From Bacillota bacterium (lineage in GTDB: Bacteria; Bacillota; Clostridia; Oscillospirales; Ruminococcaceae): 64,000 bases of DNA. The position numbers and the translations under genes were made by a program. Each line of letters begins with the position of its first letter. Positions within the stretch are counted from its first letter, which is position 1. Below are positions 1 to 10,211 of the stretch, piece after piece. The DNA is taken from positions 1 through 64,000 of the forward strand of contig JAEZYS010000018.1 in the NCBI GenBank assembly GCA_023418925.1. Direction: 5' to 3'. The notes beneath the pieces were generated by a model. That model was not told where the DNA came from and searched no databases. It saw only the letters and a list, made by a program, of their open reading frames with translations.

Positions 1-215
1 TTTTTTCAATTTTTATTCACTTGGCTTGGTTTCTCTTTGCTTTCGCTTTCCCGTTTTTGAGGTCCCCCTCTGTGGGTCAGCTTGTTTATTATATTACTTT
101 TTTCTTTCATTGTCAACAGGTTTTTTCTTATTCAGCGGTTTGCTGACTTTTTTTAATAACTTAACTTTATCTTTTATTAGGTTTGTACAAATGATTTGTT
201 ATATTGTGTAAAATT

Positions 216-252
216 GTGCGATTTGCCTGCTTAAAACACAGACAAGCCGCAC
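216..252 (-). terminator. Probable terminator of the A2M-MEMO unit
   Basis: On the minus strand, 30 bases past the MEMO gene stop, GTGCG...CGCAC arms extend to an approximately 14-bp stem with one mismatch, followed by AATTTT. The U tract is short. The rest of bases 1-283 is AT-rich and shows no supportable gene. Confidence 0.5.
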
Positions 253-283
253 TGTTTTAATGATATTTATTGATACTATATAA

Positions 284-1240
284 TTATTCGGTTGCTGCAA
301 AGATAAAATAGCTTGTTAATCCATTTGCAAATGAGGAATGTGTATAAGGAAGACGTGATATCTTAAGAGAATTACTGTGATCAAGATTTGCTACATCACA
401 ATTCAGTATATTTGACAGCTTAAGAAATGTGCATATACATAAAGGAGAATCCATATTGGCATTATCCATCTTAGTTATACGGTCAAAATCTTCATTCAGT
501 ATTGCATCAAGCGTTTCCTCATCGTGAAGTTGTGTATCCTCAGGATTAAGGTAGTGTGAGAAGTCTACAGAAAAAACAAACAGACAATTTTTTTCTTCTG
601 AAAGCCCTGACAAGGTTTCAGATATATCATCGGAGGCATTATTGCCTGCTGTTCCTGACACAAGCAGACAAGAAACTGATGCCTCGGGAAGATAATACTT
701 TACAAAAGGAATCAGCCCTGCTGCGGAATGGTCTGTCTGAAGCATATCATCATTTTCTGCTGCTCCAAGCTTTGAAATGAAACGCTGTGAAAAGTCTGTA
801 TCGTTTTTCAGTATGCCGTTTGGTGCAGACCAGTCAGACAACGTTGTGCATAGCTTATCATTTTCAGGATCATGCATTGTAGCAACAATTACAACTGTTT
901 CAATATCGGGATTGTTTTCTGAGGCAGTCTTAAAAAAATCTGCAATCATATTCCCTGCAAGAAGGTGGTGCGGCACTACACCGCACCTTATCAACTTTTT
1001 AGTATCATAGCATTCCGAATTAAGGGTAAACTGATTAAAGTCGTTTTTATTATAGTGTCTGCATTCAAGCAAATTTCTGGAGCTGACATAATTTCTGTCA
1101 GCAGTAACACTACTTTCTGTAGTTATTTCACTTGATTCCTGAACAGATGTAATGTCATCAGATTTACTATTACTACTGCACGAACAGCAGTAAATACAAA
1201 TTAACGCCACTGAAAGAAAAGTACTAATTGCTCTTCTCAC
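284..1240 (-). CDS. MEMO-domain (AmmeMemoRadiSam protein B-like) lipoprotein
   Basis: The protein has about 318 residues. I place the start at a GTG one base after the stop of the upstream gene, so translation is probably coupled; a longer reading frame would overlap that gene. A hydrophobic segment (residues 4-18) runs into a Cys-rich lipobox-like stretch (C15, C18, C19, C21) and a Ser/Thr-rich linker, so it is probably exported and lipid-anchored. From about residue 83 it shows MEMO-family signatures: PHHLLAG (HH at 91-92), a TMHD block, TDHSAAGLIPF and SVDFSHYL. These correspond to the metal-site-like residues of MEMO/dioxygenase-fold proteins. The family's biochemical function is unsettled. 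Extracellular targeting is unusual, because AmmeMemoRadiSam B proteins are normally cytosolic. Confidence 0.75.
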   Translation of the reverse strand: MRRAISTFLSVALICIYCCSCSSNSKSDDITSVQESSEITTESSVTADRNYVSSRNLLECRHYNKNDFNQFTLNSECYDTKKLIRCGVVPHHLLAGNMIADFFKTASENNPDIETVVIVATMHDPENDKLCTTLSDWSAPNGILKNDTDFSQRFISKLGAAENDDMLQTDHSAAGLIPFVKYYLPEASVSCLLVSGTAGNNASDDISETLSGLSEEKNCLFVFSVDFSHYLNPEDTQLHDEETLDAILNEDFDRITKMDNANMDSPLCICTFLKLSNILNCDVANLDHSNSLKISRLPYTHSSFANGLTSYFIFAATE

Positions 1241-1241
1241 T

Positions 1242-4200
1242 TTAATTAACAACAATCGTTCCACGCTCCGAGCTTCCCCATTTATTTTTTGAGTTGTAGA
1301 CAAATGCTTCTTCTGTTATATATTCTCCGGAATTGACAAGACGGATGTAATACACAATTTCATTGGTGTCATGGGCATATATTTTTACCCGCTGCCCACT
1401 TCTGTCCGCATAATAATCAGTTGAATCAAGTTCAACAAATCTTGCCCCTGACGGAATCGTGTCTTCAATAGTGTAATACTTTCTATCGACACTGCTTGTT
1501 GTAATTGTAACCTTGACAAGTTCACCCGGCTTCCAATCTCCATTTACTGATGTATAAGTCTTGCTTACATTAATAGTCGGCTTGGTTTCAATATCAGCAA
1601 GGTGCCCAGTATAATATGCAGTAGCACTGACACTTCCCGAAGTAACCTTGATATTTGAATTCTTGAACTGCTCCTCACCGAATGTAAGTGATGTTCCGAA
1701 ATATGTGTCTATATCAAGTGTCTGTTTTTTACCGTCGAATGTGTATTGAATCTTTGCTTTATCTTCATCCTTAGGTTCATAGTTTCTCAGATATGTCATA
1801 AGTTCAAGAGCATATGTCTGATCGTATTTCTTGTTATTAAGAAGGAAACGTGCCATTAATTCAGACTCACGGAGATTAAGCTTTGATGCTGTAAGCAATG
1901 CAAGCCTTGTTGTATCCCCTGATGTTTCTGCACTTCTTCCTACAAAAGCATATACCTCTGCGGGTTTACCGCTCTCATATATATTTATGTTGCCAGTGAA
2001 CTGAGTGTAATATTTCAGTGAATTCTGATAGTCGCCAAGATATGCAAGCGCTGCACAAAGCATAAGCTTATCATTATCTGAAAAACCCTGCGGGTCAGAG
2101 AGAAGGGTATTTACATCATTGAGTACCGGCTCAGAAAGTGCTGCAAGACCTAAATAACATGCTGCAACATCACTGGAATCAATATTAGGATTTGAAAGTG
2201 CATTATAGAATAAGCTTTTAGCCTCTTCCCTGCTGACAAGTTCAGGTGCTGCCGCACAAATAAGTGCAGTTAATTCATAGCTTTGCTCAGAATAAGGCAG
2301 TAAATTTGCAGCCCCATCACCAAGATATACATTATTACTAAGATATGTTTCTTCATCGATATATCCAAGCTGCATGGAAGCATAGCTTTGTGCAATGTTA
2401 ATATCAAGGCGCTGACTTCTTGATGAAGCAAGGTCATTGAGAACCTGACTATAAAGGATAAACTTATTATTATAGAAGTTAATCCTTACTGGCCAACGCT
2501 GCGGAGCAATATTGATTGACTCTTCCGACAAATCAAATGTCTTTAATACAGGTGTTTCAAGAACAGCGTCAACTACTTCAAATGGCAGTTCTATTGCATC
2601 AAAGTTATTTCCGCTTTTTGCAGTAAAGAGGACTTTATAGCTACCCTTTGGAAGCTTGCCAAATTCAAGAGGCTTTCCTGACGAAGCAGTACGGGTTATA
2701 TCAGTATTATCGCCGGTTACATGAGCCGTAATATTTGCATTAGCTGATGCCTCACCGTTGCATACAGCAGAGAAGTTGATGTCATCACCGACAATGTACT
2801 GCGGCAGAATTATTGGATTGATAAACATCGGCTGAGTTACAATAACAGGAACTTTTGTTGAGCCTGCATAAAGTTTATCACTATAATAACCTGCTGACTG
2901 AACAGTTGCACGCCATGTTGTAAGGTTATCAGGTAAAGAAACAGTAAATTCTGTTGTGCCGTCAGAGTCCGTCAAAGCTTCCATAAACGCAGCCGTGTCC
3001 TTGAAATCTCTTCTTGCGGGATCATCGCCTCCGCCGCCTCTTTCTGCACCGCCGTTAAATTCAGACGTGTGTTCTACAAAACTGCAGTACGCCACTACAT
3101 CAGGTATAAAATATGTTGAGTAAATATCATTCAGTGCATCTGCATTCTGTGGAGCTATTGCAAATGCTGCTTCGTCTACTACACTGATAGATACAGGAAC
3201 TCCAGATATAACCTTTCCGTTAATATCACATGCTTTGACCTTTACCTTTGCAGTATCTCCGGGAGCATACTTCTCCTTGTCAGGAGTTACTGTAAGCTTG
3301 ATTTCACGTTCTGACGGATCAAAGCTGTAATAATACCAACTGCCTCTTATAGGATATACATGCTTTCCGTCAAAGTATGCACCGGTGATATTAACATTAG
3401 GGATATATTCATCAGTCATGGTATGACTAAATTCAGAAGTATCAGAAACATTAAGTGATAAGAATTCATATCCGCTTACTGTATAGAAAATACGTCCTTC
3501 AAAGTTATCAACCTTTTGACCATTTTTATTAAGTGCAAGATTTATAGTCTGGTTCTCTGTGAAAACACTCTTATCTGTATTAAAGTTATAATAGGATCCA
3601 CTATAGTAATTGTAATAGTAGTCTGAACCATGCCATAAGTAAACTGTGTCCTCAACCAGCTGGCCTTCTGTGTCATTCCAGCTTAAATCCATCCAGTATG
3701 TTCCGTCATCTTTTACAGGAAGATCTGCAAAATTCCCCTTGCCGTTGACGGTATTGATTTTATAACTTGATATCATTTCTGTGTTGGTTACATATTCGTA
3801 CTTTTTAAGTGTCTTTTTCTCTACATAATTGTAGTAGCTTCCGACCTCGACTTTTTCTTCCCAGCTATGATATAGAATAGCGTTTACTTCTGTATTTACA
3901 GGAGCACCACGGAACTTGTCATAGTCACCCCATTCAATTTTCTCATTCTTTTCAACAAGATTTTTATCAATTATTGACGTTGTTACTTCAAGGTTTCCTA
4001 CATCGCCTTTTCTGGTGAAATCTGATTCAAGCATTATATCACGGCGAAATGCACGGAAGCTTGCATACGTATACAGATAATTATTATCAACGCCACTCTG
4101 TGAAAAACTAATACTTGATTCATAAGGATACCAGCTGTTGCTGTCCTGTAATGTAACAGATGATTCTGCATAACCTTTGGAATCAGTAACAATTTCAGTT

Positions 4201-6113
4201 GGATCTGCAATATCACCTTCATATCCGTTTACTGAAAACTTAAGTCCTTCTGCTGGGGTTCCGTCATAAAATGAGATATTAATCCCAGCCTTGACAGGAT
4301 TTTTTTGTGGCATCCATGCATTTTCAGGTACGTCAGGAACGCATAAATATGTAGGCTTTACATAGTCATCTATAGAAACATACTTGCCGCTTATATATGT
4401 ATCACCGCTCATAAGAGCTATGCTTCTTCCCCATGTGTTCTTCAGATTCTTGAAAGAAAACTCTGCAGTAAAAGTACCGTTTCTGCTTACAGTAACTGGA
4501 ACATCACTGCAATCCAGATCTTCATAACCAAATCTTAAGCGTAGGTTCTCTGGAACAGGTTTCACATCCTTGTTTCTTGGAAGAATAAGTCCCCAAACCT
4601 TGACTGTGTCTGTTGTAAGATATTCTTCACGGTCTGTATAGACATAAGTGAAGTAATCCGCACGCATGTCAGATTCGTTCTCACGGTAATCAAACAAATC
4701 TATGTAGGTATCATTTCCGCTTGTTATCTTAAGCATTGCTGTGCCGCTTTCATCTTCGGATATTTCCATCAATGCAGTACCTTTAGCGTCTGTTTTGGCA
4801 GTCTTGTTCTTGCCATTCAGATTAATATTAATATCAGCAGATGAAACAGCTTCACCTGTTTCAGTATTGTTTACAAAGAAAACTGCCTGACTTGGAAGAA
4901 CACCTGAATATACTGAAACCGTACTGATCTGAATAAGTCTCTGTATGTGAAATGTTCTGTCACCTAATGTTGTTGTAATATCAGCAATATACCATCCTTT
5001 TTCAAGATTATCAGGTAGGAGCAGAAATGCTTTTGTATAATATTCGTCACCATCTTCTATCTGCAATTCTGTGGTTACATTATACACTTGGGAAAGACCC
5101 TTTGTATCAAATTTATATTCCTGTTCCCATGTTGCATTATTGTTATAGTCGTTGAGTGCGTTGTAATAATCTTCAGCATTATTATACTGATAGAGATTTA
5201 CAGTAAAATCATTTCCATAAAGTTCAGGAGAACTATACATTTCAACCAATGCCTGATCTCCGGGCAAAAAAGTTTCAGAAATTTTGTTTGCTGAATAACA
5301 ATAGATATAATTTTCATCACTCTGCGTTTTGAAACGGAATTCCATGTCATTTTCAAGAGCAGTGCCATCCAGTGATGGCATTCCGCTTCTTATCTTGACT
5401 GTATATACTGTCTCCTTTTTAAGACTTTCATCAGGAACAAATACTAAAGTGGAGCGATATGACTTAAACTCTCCTTTGACTTCAGGGCTGATTTCAAAAT
5501 ACTTGTCAGTTTCTTTTAAATCAGGAGAAGCTGAAAATATAATTTCAATTCCGGTATTAACAGGAACGCTATCACTTTTATCTGCCGGAAGAACTTCCTT
5601 TATATTAAACGAATCTATAGTCTGAAACGCCCAGCTATATTCAAAATTTCCGTTTTTATCTCTTAATTCAAGATTTACTATACTTCCCCTAGCAAAACTT
5701 TTTTCACATGTGAGTTCAAAGGAACACTTTTCTATTTTTGTAACCTCAAATGGTGTATCAGGGTTTATAGCAAGTCTTGCTTTAAGATCCTCTGCTTTCA
5801 TATCCTTTGCTGAAGTAATTTTGAATTTTGTATCTGTTTCTATACAGTTTCCGACAACTTTTTCTGCAACTACTTCAGTAATTTCTAGGTTTTCAGGCAA
5901 CTCACGATTTAACCCTATAGGAGAAATCTGCTTAGAATCACCTTGTGAGAACTGTGATGGATTCCCTGACTGCTTTATTCTGTTAATAATCCTAGGCAAA
6001 AAGAATATACTTGCAGCAGAAAGTATTACAAGAAAAACTGCCACTAAAATAATTATCAAAGGCTTATTAACTTTACCTTTGCCTTTTTCGTTTGGATTTG
6101 ATTTTATGTCCAT
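1242..6113 (-). CDS. Alpha-2-macroglobulin-like surface protein, thioester absent
   Basis: This is a 1623-residue protein with a short Lys-rich cytoplasmic tail and one membrane anchor at about residues 18-40. A large extracellular portion follows, starting with Ig-like domains (the NTGIEIIFSASPDL type, as in bacterial BIG domains). Macroglobulin beta-sandwich repeats come next. The A2M signature region contains SLPDNLTTWRATVQSAG. A helical toroid-like region (roughly residues 1210-1450) precedes a final beta domain. Family members are thought to trap or sense proteases. The thioester Cys-x-Glu-Gln expected at the start of the toroid is missing; that position reads LASSRSQRLDINIAQ. It therefore resembles the YfaS-type, non-covalent branch. 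No penicillin-binding protein 1C, the usual partner, is nearby. GGGGGT precedes the ATG, and the MEMO lipoprotein gene follows directly. Confidence 0.85.
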   Translation of the reverse strand: MDIKSNPNEKGKGKVNKPLIIILVAVFLVILSAASIFFLPRIINRIKQSGNPSQFSQGDSKQISPIGLNRELPENLEITEVVAEKVVGNCIETDTKFKITSAKDMKAEDLKARLAINPDTPFEVTKIEKCSFELTCEKSFARGSIVNLELRDKNGNFEYSWAFQTIDSFNIKEVLPADKSDSVPVNTGIEIIFSASPDLKETDKYFEISPEVKGEFKSYRSTLVFVPDESLKKETVYTVKIRSGMPSLDGTALENDMEFRFKTQSDENYIYCYSANKISETFLPGDQALVEMYSSPELYGNDFTVNLYQYNNAEDYYNALNDYNNNATWEQEYKFDTKGLSQVYNVTTELQIEDGDEYYTKAFLLLPDNLEKGWYIADITTTLGDRTFHIQRLIQISTVSVYSGVLPSQAVFFVNNTETGEAVSSADININLNGKNKTAKTDAKGTALMEISEDESGTAMLKITSGNDTYIDLFDYRENESDMRADYFTYVYTDREEYLTTDTVKVWGLILPRNKDVKPVPENLRLRFGYEDLDCSDVPVTVSRNGTFTAEFSFKNLKNTWGRSIALMSGDTYISGKYVSIDDYVKPTYLCVPDVPENAWMPQKNPVKAGINISFYDGTPAEGLKFSVNGYEGDIADPTEIVTDSKGYAESSVTLQDSNSWYPYESSISFSQSGVDNNYLYTYASFRAFRRDIMLESDFTRKGDVGNLEVTTSIIDKNLVEKNEKIEWGDYDKFRGAPVNTEVNAILYHSWEEKVEVGSYYNYVEKKTLKKYEYVTNTEMISSYKINTVNGKGNFADLPVKDDGTYWMDLSWNDTEGQLVEDTVYLWHGSDYYYNYYSGSYYNFNTDKSVFTENQTINLALNKNGQKVDNFEGRIFYTVSGYEFLSLNVSDTSEFSHTMTDEYIPNVNITGAYFDGKHVYPIRGSWYYYSFDPSEREIKLTVTPDKEKYAPGDTAKVKVKACDINGKVISGVPVSISVVDEAAFAIAPQNADALNDIYSTYFIPDVVAYCSFVEHTSEFNGGAERGGGGDDPARRDFKDTAAFMEALTDSDGTTEFTVSLPDNLTTWRATVQSAGYYSDKLYAGSTKVPVIVTQPMFINPIILPQYIVGDDINFSAVCNGEASANANITAHVTGDNTDITRTASSGKPLEFGKLPKGSYKVLFTAKSGNNFDAIELPFEVVDAVLETPVLKTFDLSEESINIAPQRWPVRINFYNNKFILYSQVLNDLASSRSQRLDINIAQSYASMQLGYIDEETYLSNNVYLGDGAANLLPYSEQSYELTALICAAAPELVSREEAKSLFYNALSNPNIDSSDVAACYLGLAALSEPVLNDVNTLLSDPQGFSDNDKLMLCAALAYLGDYQNSLKYYTQFTGNINIYESGKPAEVYAFVGRSAETSGDTTRLALLTASKLNLRESELMARFLLNNKKYDQTYALELMTYLRNYEPKDEDKAKIQYTFDGKKQTLDIDTYFGTSLTFGEEQFKNSNIKVTSGSVSATAYYTGHLADIETKPTINVSKTYTSVNGDWKPGELVKVTITTSSVDRKYYTIEDTIPSGARFVELDSTDYYADRSGQRVKIYAHDTNEIVYYIRLVNSGEYITEEAFVYNSKNKWGSSERGTIVVN

Positions 6114-6233
6114 TACCTTACCCCCGAAATAATAATTGTTACAAAGTAAATTATATTAAAAATTTTTATTATTGTACATATCACAATAATTACAAATTAT
6201 CACAATTAGGTAACATTCAGTTAAAATTTAATA

Positions 6234-6288
6234 AAAGCGGCAACAAGATTACCTCAACTTAAAAGTTAGACAACCCTATTGCCGCTTT
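6234..6288 (-). terminator. Stem-loop terminator after argF
   Basis: The arms AAAGCGGCAA and TTGCCGCTTT enclose a 35-base loop. On the minus strand the stem is followed by TATTAAATTTT. It ends the arg cluster before the A2M gene. The U tract is imperfect. Confidence 0.6.
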
Positions 6289-6337
6289 ATAATATATTTA
6301 ATATACATCTGAATTTATGTTACGATAATTGTTTATG

Positions 6338-7246
6338 TTACTTATCTCCCATTAACTTAACCATAACAGCCTTCTGTGCATGGAGACGGTTTTCAGCTTC
6401 TTCGAAAATTTCATCTGCATGAGCTTCAAAAACCTTTGTAGTAATTTCTTCTTCACGATGTGCAGGCAAGCAATGCTGAACCATAGCATCAGGCTTTGCA
6501 ACAGCCATAATCTCATCATTAATCTGATAACCATTGAATGCGGCGCGACGCTTTTCAGCTTCACCTTCCTGGCCCATTGATGCCCATACGTCTGTTATAA
6601 CTACATCTGCATCCTTTGCAGCCTGTGCAGGTGAATCAGTAAGTTCAAAGCAATCAAAATTCTTGGCGAAATCAAGGACTTCCTTTGCAGGATGATATCC
6701 ATCAGGACAAGCAACAGAAACAGCCATTCCTACCTTTAAGCCACCAACGATAAGTGAGTTTGCCATGTTGTTGCCATCGCCGATAAAGCACATCTTAAGA
6801 CCGTCAAACTGTCCCTTGAATTCACGGATAGTCATAAGGTCAGCAAGAACCTGACATGGATGACTGAAATCTGTAAGACCATTAATAATTGGAATATTAC
6901 CGAACTCAGCAAGATCCTCTACTTCTTTCTGCTCAAAGGTACGGATCATAATTCCATCAATATAACGTGAAAGAACACGAGCTGTATCCTGTACAGGTTC
7001 GCCACGTCCTATCTGAAGATCGTTTGACGAAAGGAACAATGGGTATCCACCAAGCTGGTACATACCTGTTTCAAAAGATACACGTGTACGTGTAGAAGCC
7101 TTTTGAAATATCATCCCGAGTGTCTTGCCCTGAAGATAAGGGTGTGGGATATTGTGCTTGAGTTCATACTTAAGCTGATCAGCAAGGTTAAGAATATCAA
7201 TAATTTCTTCCTTTGAAAGATCAAGCAGTTTTAATAAGTGTTTCAT
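6338..7246 (-). CDS. argF: Ornithine carbamoyltransferase
   Basis: The 302-residue enzyme makes citrulline from ornithine and carbamoyl phosphate, the sixth step of arginine synthesis. All family signatures are present: STRTR (51-55) binding carbamoyl phosphate, HPCQ in the middle of the chain, and HCLPAHR near residue 260 with the catalytic Cys. The length is typical. A GGAGG site lies 7 bases before the ATG. It is the last gene of the minus-strand arg cluster, just before a stem-loop terminator. An anabolic role fits the context, because no arginine deiminase or carbamate kinase is present. Confidence 0.95.
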   Translation of the reverse strand: MKHLLKLLDLSKEEIIDILNLADQLKYELKHNIPHPYLQGKTLGMIFQKASTRTRVSFETGMYQLGGYPLFLSSNDLQIGRGEPVQDTARVLSRYIDGIMIRTFEQKEVEDLAEFGNIPIINGLTDFSHPCQVLADLMTIREFKGQFDGLKMCFIGDGNNMANSLIVGGLKVGMAVSVACPDGYHPAKEVLDFAKNFDCFELTDSPAQAAKDADVVITDVWASMGQEGEAEKRRAAFNGYQINDEIMAVAKPDAMVQHCLPAHREEEITTKVFEAHADEIFEEAENRLHAQKAVMVKLMGDK

Positions 7247-7323
7247 TGTGTTACCTCCATTTTCTCTACTGTTTTAGTCATAAATTTATCTATAATGCCA
7301 TTAACCCGTTCGCTGTAAACCTC

Positions 7324-8496
7324 TTATGCAAGCAATTCTTTAAGTACTGCAATGCCTTTATCAATTTCATCATATGTGATTGTAAGAGGCGGAAGCATCC
7401 TTAGCTTTTCCTTTGCTGTAAGAAGTAATAATCCCTTGTCAAGACCAGCCTTGCAGACATCACCTGCAGTTTTGTTCTTAAGAGTTATACCAATCATAAG
7501 TCCAAGTCCGCTGACACTTTCAACTTCATCTATCTTTAAAAGTTCAGAACGGATATATTCGCTCTTTTTACTTACTTCATCAAGGAAGCCTTCTGTATTC
7601 AACTTCTTTATCACAACATTACCGCCAGCACATGCAACAGGGTTTCCTCCGAAAGTTGAACCGTGTGTTCCCGCTGTGAAAACATCCGCACACTTTTCCC
7701 CAGCAAGGCAAGCACCCATTGGAATACCGCCGGCAATTCCCTTTGCAAGTGTTGTTATATCAGGCTTTACGCCATAATGTTCAGATGCAAGGAATTTTCC
7801 TGTACGCCCAACACCTGACTGAACTTCATCAGCTACTGTAAGAACGTCCTTTTCTGCACAAAGCTTAAATATTTCATCAATGAATTCCTTGTCAAGAGCA
7901 ATTACTCCACCTTCACCCTGAACAAATTCAAGCATAACAGCACAAACTGTATCATCAAGCTTTTCTCGTAAATCAGCAATATTGTTTGCTTCAACGTTTA
8001 TAAAGCCCTCAAGGAATGGAAAGAAGTAGTTGTGGAACGAATCCTGACCTGTAGCTGAAAGTGTAGCCATTGTTCTTCCGTGGAAGCTGTTTACAAGAGT
8101 GATTATATTGTGACGTCCCTTGCCGTACTTATCAAAGGAGTATTTCCTTGCAAGCTTTATTGCAGCCTCATTTGCTTCTGCACCTGAATTGCCGAAGAAT
8201 ACTTTCTTGTAGCCTGTTGCATTGCAAAGTCCCTCTGCAAAATCAGCCTGAACCTGTGTATAGTAATAGTTGGATGTGTGCTGGATTGACCTTACCTGTG
8301 CGCATACTGCATCTGCCCATTCCTCATCGCAGTAACCAAGAGATGTTGTTCCAATACCGCTGCCGAAATCTATATATTGTTTTCCATCCTCATCAACAGC
8401 AGTACGTCCGCTGCCTGATTTAGGAACAATGTCATAACGCTTATATGAACCCATGACATATTTATTGAATTTATTTACTGTATCTTTATTGTTCAT
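7324..8496 (-). CDS. argD: Acetylornithine aminotransferase
   Basis: This class III PLP aminotransferase converts N-acetylglutamate semialdehyde to N-acetylornithine. I use the start at MNNKDT because AAGGGTGAT lies about 8 bases upstream; an upstream in-frame ATG at 8541 has no such site. That gives 390 residues, normal for ArgD. Visible motifs are GNSGAEANEAAIKLAR (phosphate binding), SFHGRT, ADEVQSGVGRTG, and TTLAKGIAGG with the Schiff-base Lys. It sits between argB and argF on the same strand, so it is probably co-transcribed with them. Some ArgD proteins also act on succinyl-diaminopimelate, which cannot be judged here. Confidence 0.93.
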   Translation of the reverse strand: MNNKDTVNKFNKYVMGSYKRYDIVPKSGSGRTAVDEDGKQYIDFGSGIGTTSLGYCDEEWADAVCAQVRSIQHTSNYYYTQVQADFAEGLCNATGYKKVFFGNSGAEANEAAIKLARKYSFDKYGKGRHNIITLVNSFHGRTMATLSATGQDSFHNYFFPFLEGFINVEANNIADLREKLDDTVCAVMLEFVQGEGGVIALDKEFIDEIFKLCAEKDVLTVADEVQSGVGRTGKFLASEHYGVKPDITTLAKGIAGGIPMGACLAGEKCADVFTAGTHGSTFGGNPVACAGGNVVIKKLNTEGFLDEVSKKSEYIRSELLKIDEVESVSGLGLMIGITLKNKTAGDVCKAGLDKGLLLLTAKEKLRMLPPLTITYDEIDKGIAVLKELLA

Positions 8497-8583
8497 TTCA
8501 TTATCACCCTTATAAATTTTAATGCCAAGTGTTATTAACATACTGTCCCTAGTGTCACCAGAGCAAAATAGTTAAATTAACAA

Positions 8584-9453
8584 TTATATAAACTGTGTGC
8601 CAATGCCCTCATTTGAAAGAAGTTCAATCAATATGGAATGTGGAACTCTTCCGTCTATAATGCAAGTCTTATGAACACCACGTCTGACTGCTTCAACGCA
8701 GCAGTCAATCTTAGGAATCATTCCTCCTGAAATAATGCCCTGACGCTTCATGAACGGAACTTCACTTACCTGAACCTCACTTATAAGAGTATCCGGGTCA
8801 TCCTTATCTTTAAGAAGACCAACTATATCAGTCATAAGAATAAGGTTTTCTGCACCAAGTTCTGCAGCAATTCTTGAGGCTGCTGTATCTGCATTTACAT
8901 TGTATGTCTGGCCGTTTTCATCACATGCAACTGTAGCAATAACAGGTATATAATTATTGTTGAGTGCGTCAAGGATAGGCTGTGTGTTTACCTTTACAAT
9001 TTCGCCGACATAGCCAAGATCATCTTCGCCTTCAATCTTATGAGCAACAAGCATCTGTCCGTCAATTCCGCACATTCCGAGAGCCTTGCCCTTGTTCTGT
9101 GTAAGATGTGAAACAAGTTCCTTGTTTACCTTTCCTGAAAGAACCATCTTAACAATGTCAACTGTAGCTTCGTCTGTATATCTAAGTCCGTTTACAAATC
9201 TGCTTTCAATACCAACCTTTTTAAGCATATCATTGATTTCAGGACCTCCTCCGTGAACTAAAACAACCTTTACTCCAACAAGTGATAAAAGAACTATGTC
9301 GCTCATAACTGCATTCTTGAGTTCTTCATTTGTCATTGCATTTCCGCCGTACTTTACTACAACAATTTTATTATTATATTTCTGAATATAAGGAAGTGCA
9401 TCAATAAGCACTTTTGAACGAATCGTATTTGAAATCTGATCTGTAAACTCCAT
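8584..9453 (-). CDS. argB: Acetylglutamate kinase
   Basis: The 289-residue enzyme phosphorylates N-acetylglutamate, the second step of arginine synthesis. The amino-acid-kinase fold is clear: VVVKYGGNAM near residue 33, LVHGGGPEIN near 67, a DTAASRIA block, and GGMIPKI near residue 243. An N-terminal extension of about 25 residues resembles the helix that forms the arginine-sensitive hexamer in feedback-inhibited ArgB proteins. Inhibition by arginine would be expected in a cyclic pathway with argJ, but it is inferred. It lies between the PH-like membrane protein gene and argD. Confidence 0.95.
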   Translation of the reverse strand: MEFTDQISNTIRSKVLIDALPYIQKYNNKIVVVKYGGNAMTNEELKNAVMSDIVLLSLVGVKVVLVHGGGPEINDMLKKVGIESRFVNGLRYTDEATVDIVKMVLSGKVNKELVSHLTQNKGKALGMCGIDGQMLVAHKIEGEDDLGYVGEIVKVNTQPILDALNNNYIPVIATVACDENGQTYNVNADTAASRIAAELGAENLILMTDIVGLLKDKDDPDTLISEVQVSEVPFMKRQGIISGGMIPKIDCCVEAVRRGVHKTCIIDGRVPHSILIELLSNEGIGTQFI

Positions 9454-9492
9454 TTTTATATGCTCCCTTAATAAACTAATAACCTTGGTTAT

Positions 9493-10188
9493 TTAATAAG
9501 TTCTACTATTATTTCTGTATGCCATATCGGTCTGTTCCTTTAAAAGTCTGTAAACAGAGTCTGCATTTTCAATTCCGACAATTGAACCGCCGTCACCAAA
9601 CGAATTTTCATAATTTTCATTGCTTATACCACGACAATCTATTGAAAAATATATGTCAGCTTTTCCTTTACCTGTCTGATACAGCCTTACATCAACAATT
9701 TTATCAAGATATTCACTTTTAAACCTTTTACTGGTTATAGAAAGTAACCTCATGTTTGTGATAGCGTATTTGTTAACTCCTGTTATGCCTAATGACTGAA
9801 GTATCAGGAACACACCGATTACAATGAATGGCAGCCCAAATAACCCCATAGCGCCACCACCTGAAACCGCCAAAACAGTCCAGAAGATTGAAAAACCGAG
9901 CCAGAATATTGAGAAGAAAATAGGATATGCTCTTGCTCTTGACCTATTCTTACCTTTGCCGCACCATAGAATATGTTCTCCTGCAAGCAGGAATTCATTA
10001 AACTGACTTTCAATTTCAGAACAAGGTTCTACTGAATATTCAGTCGGATGTATAATCCTGTCATCCGGAAATATTTCCTGACCGCTTAGATAATCTTCTC
10101 TTTGTTCAGGATAAATTTGCTGTCTGTTAGGGTATATCTCGCCGTCTTCCATGCGTTGCTTTTCGTACTCTTTAAAATCGTCTAACAT
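9493..10188 (-). CDS. Membrane protein with bacterial PH-like domain
   Basis: The protein has 231 residues. The start is set by AGGAGG, 7 bases before an internal ATG; a longer frame from 10215 lacks such a site. The first 60 residues are acidic and rich in Tyr, Pro and Gln, with repeated YPNRQ, YPEQR and FPDDR motifs. Two adjacent hydrophobic helices follow, at about residues 90-135. The C-terminal part reads like a short bacterial PH (bPH2, YdbT-type) domain: KYAITNMRLLSIT. Function is unknown. It lies directly downstream of a transglutaminase-like gene inside the arg cluster, with a spacing that suggests co-transcription. Confidence 0.6.
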   Translation of the reverse strand: MLDDFKEYEKQRMEDGEIYPNRQQIYPEQREDYLSGQEIFPDDRIIHPTEYSVEPCSEIESQFNEFLLAGEHILWCGKGKNRSRARAYPIFFSIFWLGFSIFWTVLAVSGGGAMGLFGLPFIVIGVFLILQSLGITGVNKYAITNMRLLSITSKRFKSEYLDKIVDVRLYQTGKGKADIYFSIDCRGISNENYENSFGDGGSIVGIENADSVYRLLKEQTDMAYRNNSRTY

Positions 10189-10211
10189 AAATATACCTCC
10201 TGTCATGAATG

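Noticed and set aside
26..211. 61-codon open frame at the left edge
   Set aside because: Hydrophobic, Phe/Leu-rich product from AT-rich DNA, no ribosome-binding site, no family resemblance; chance frame.
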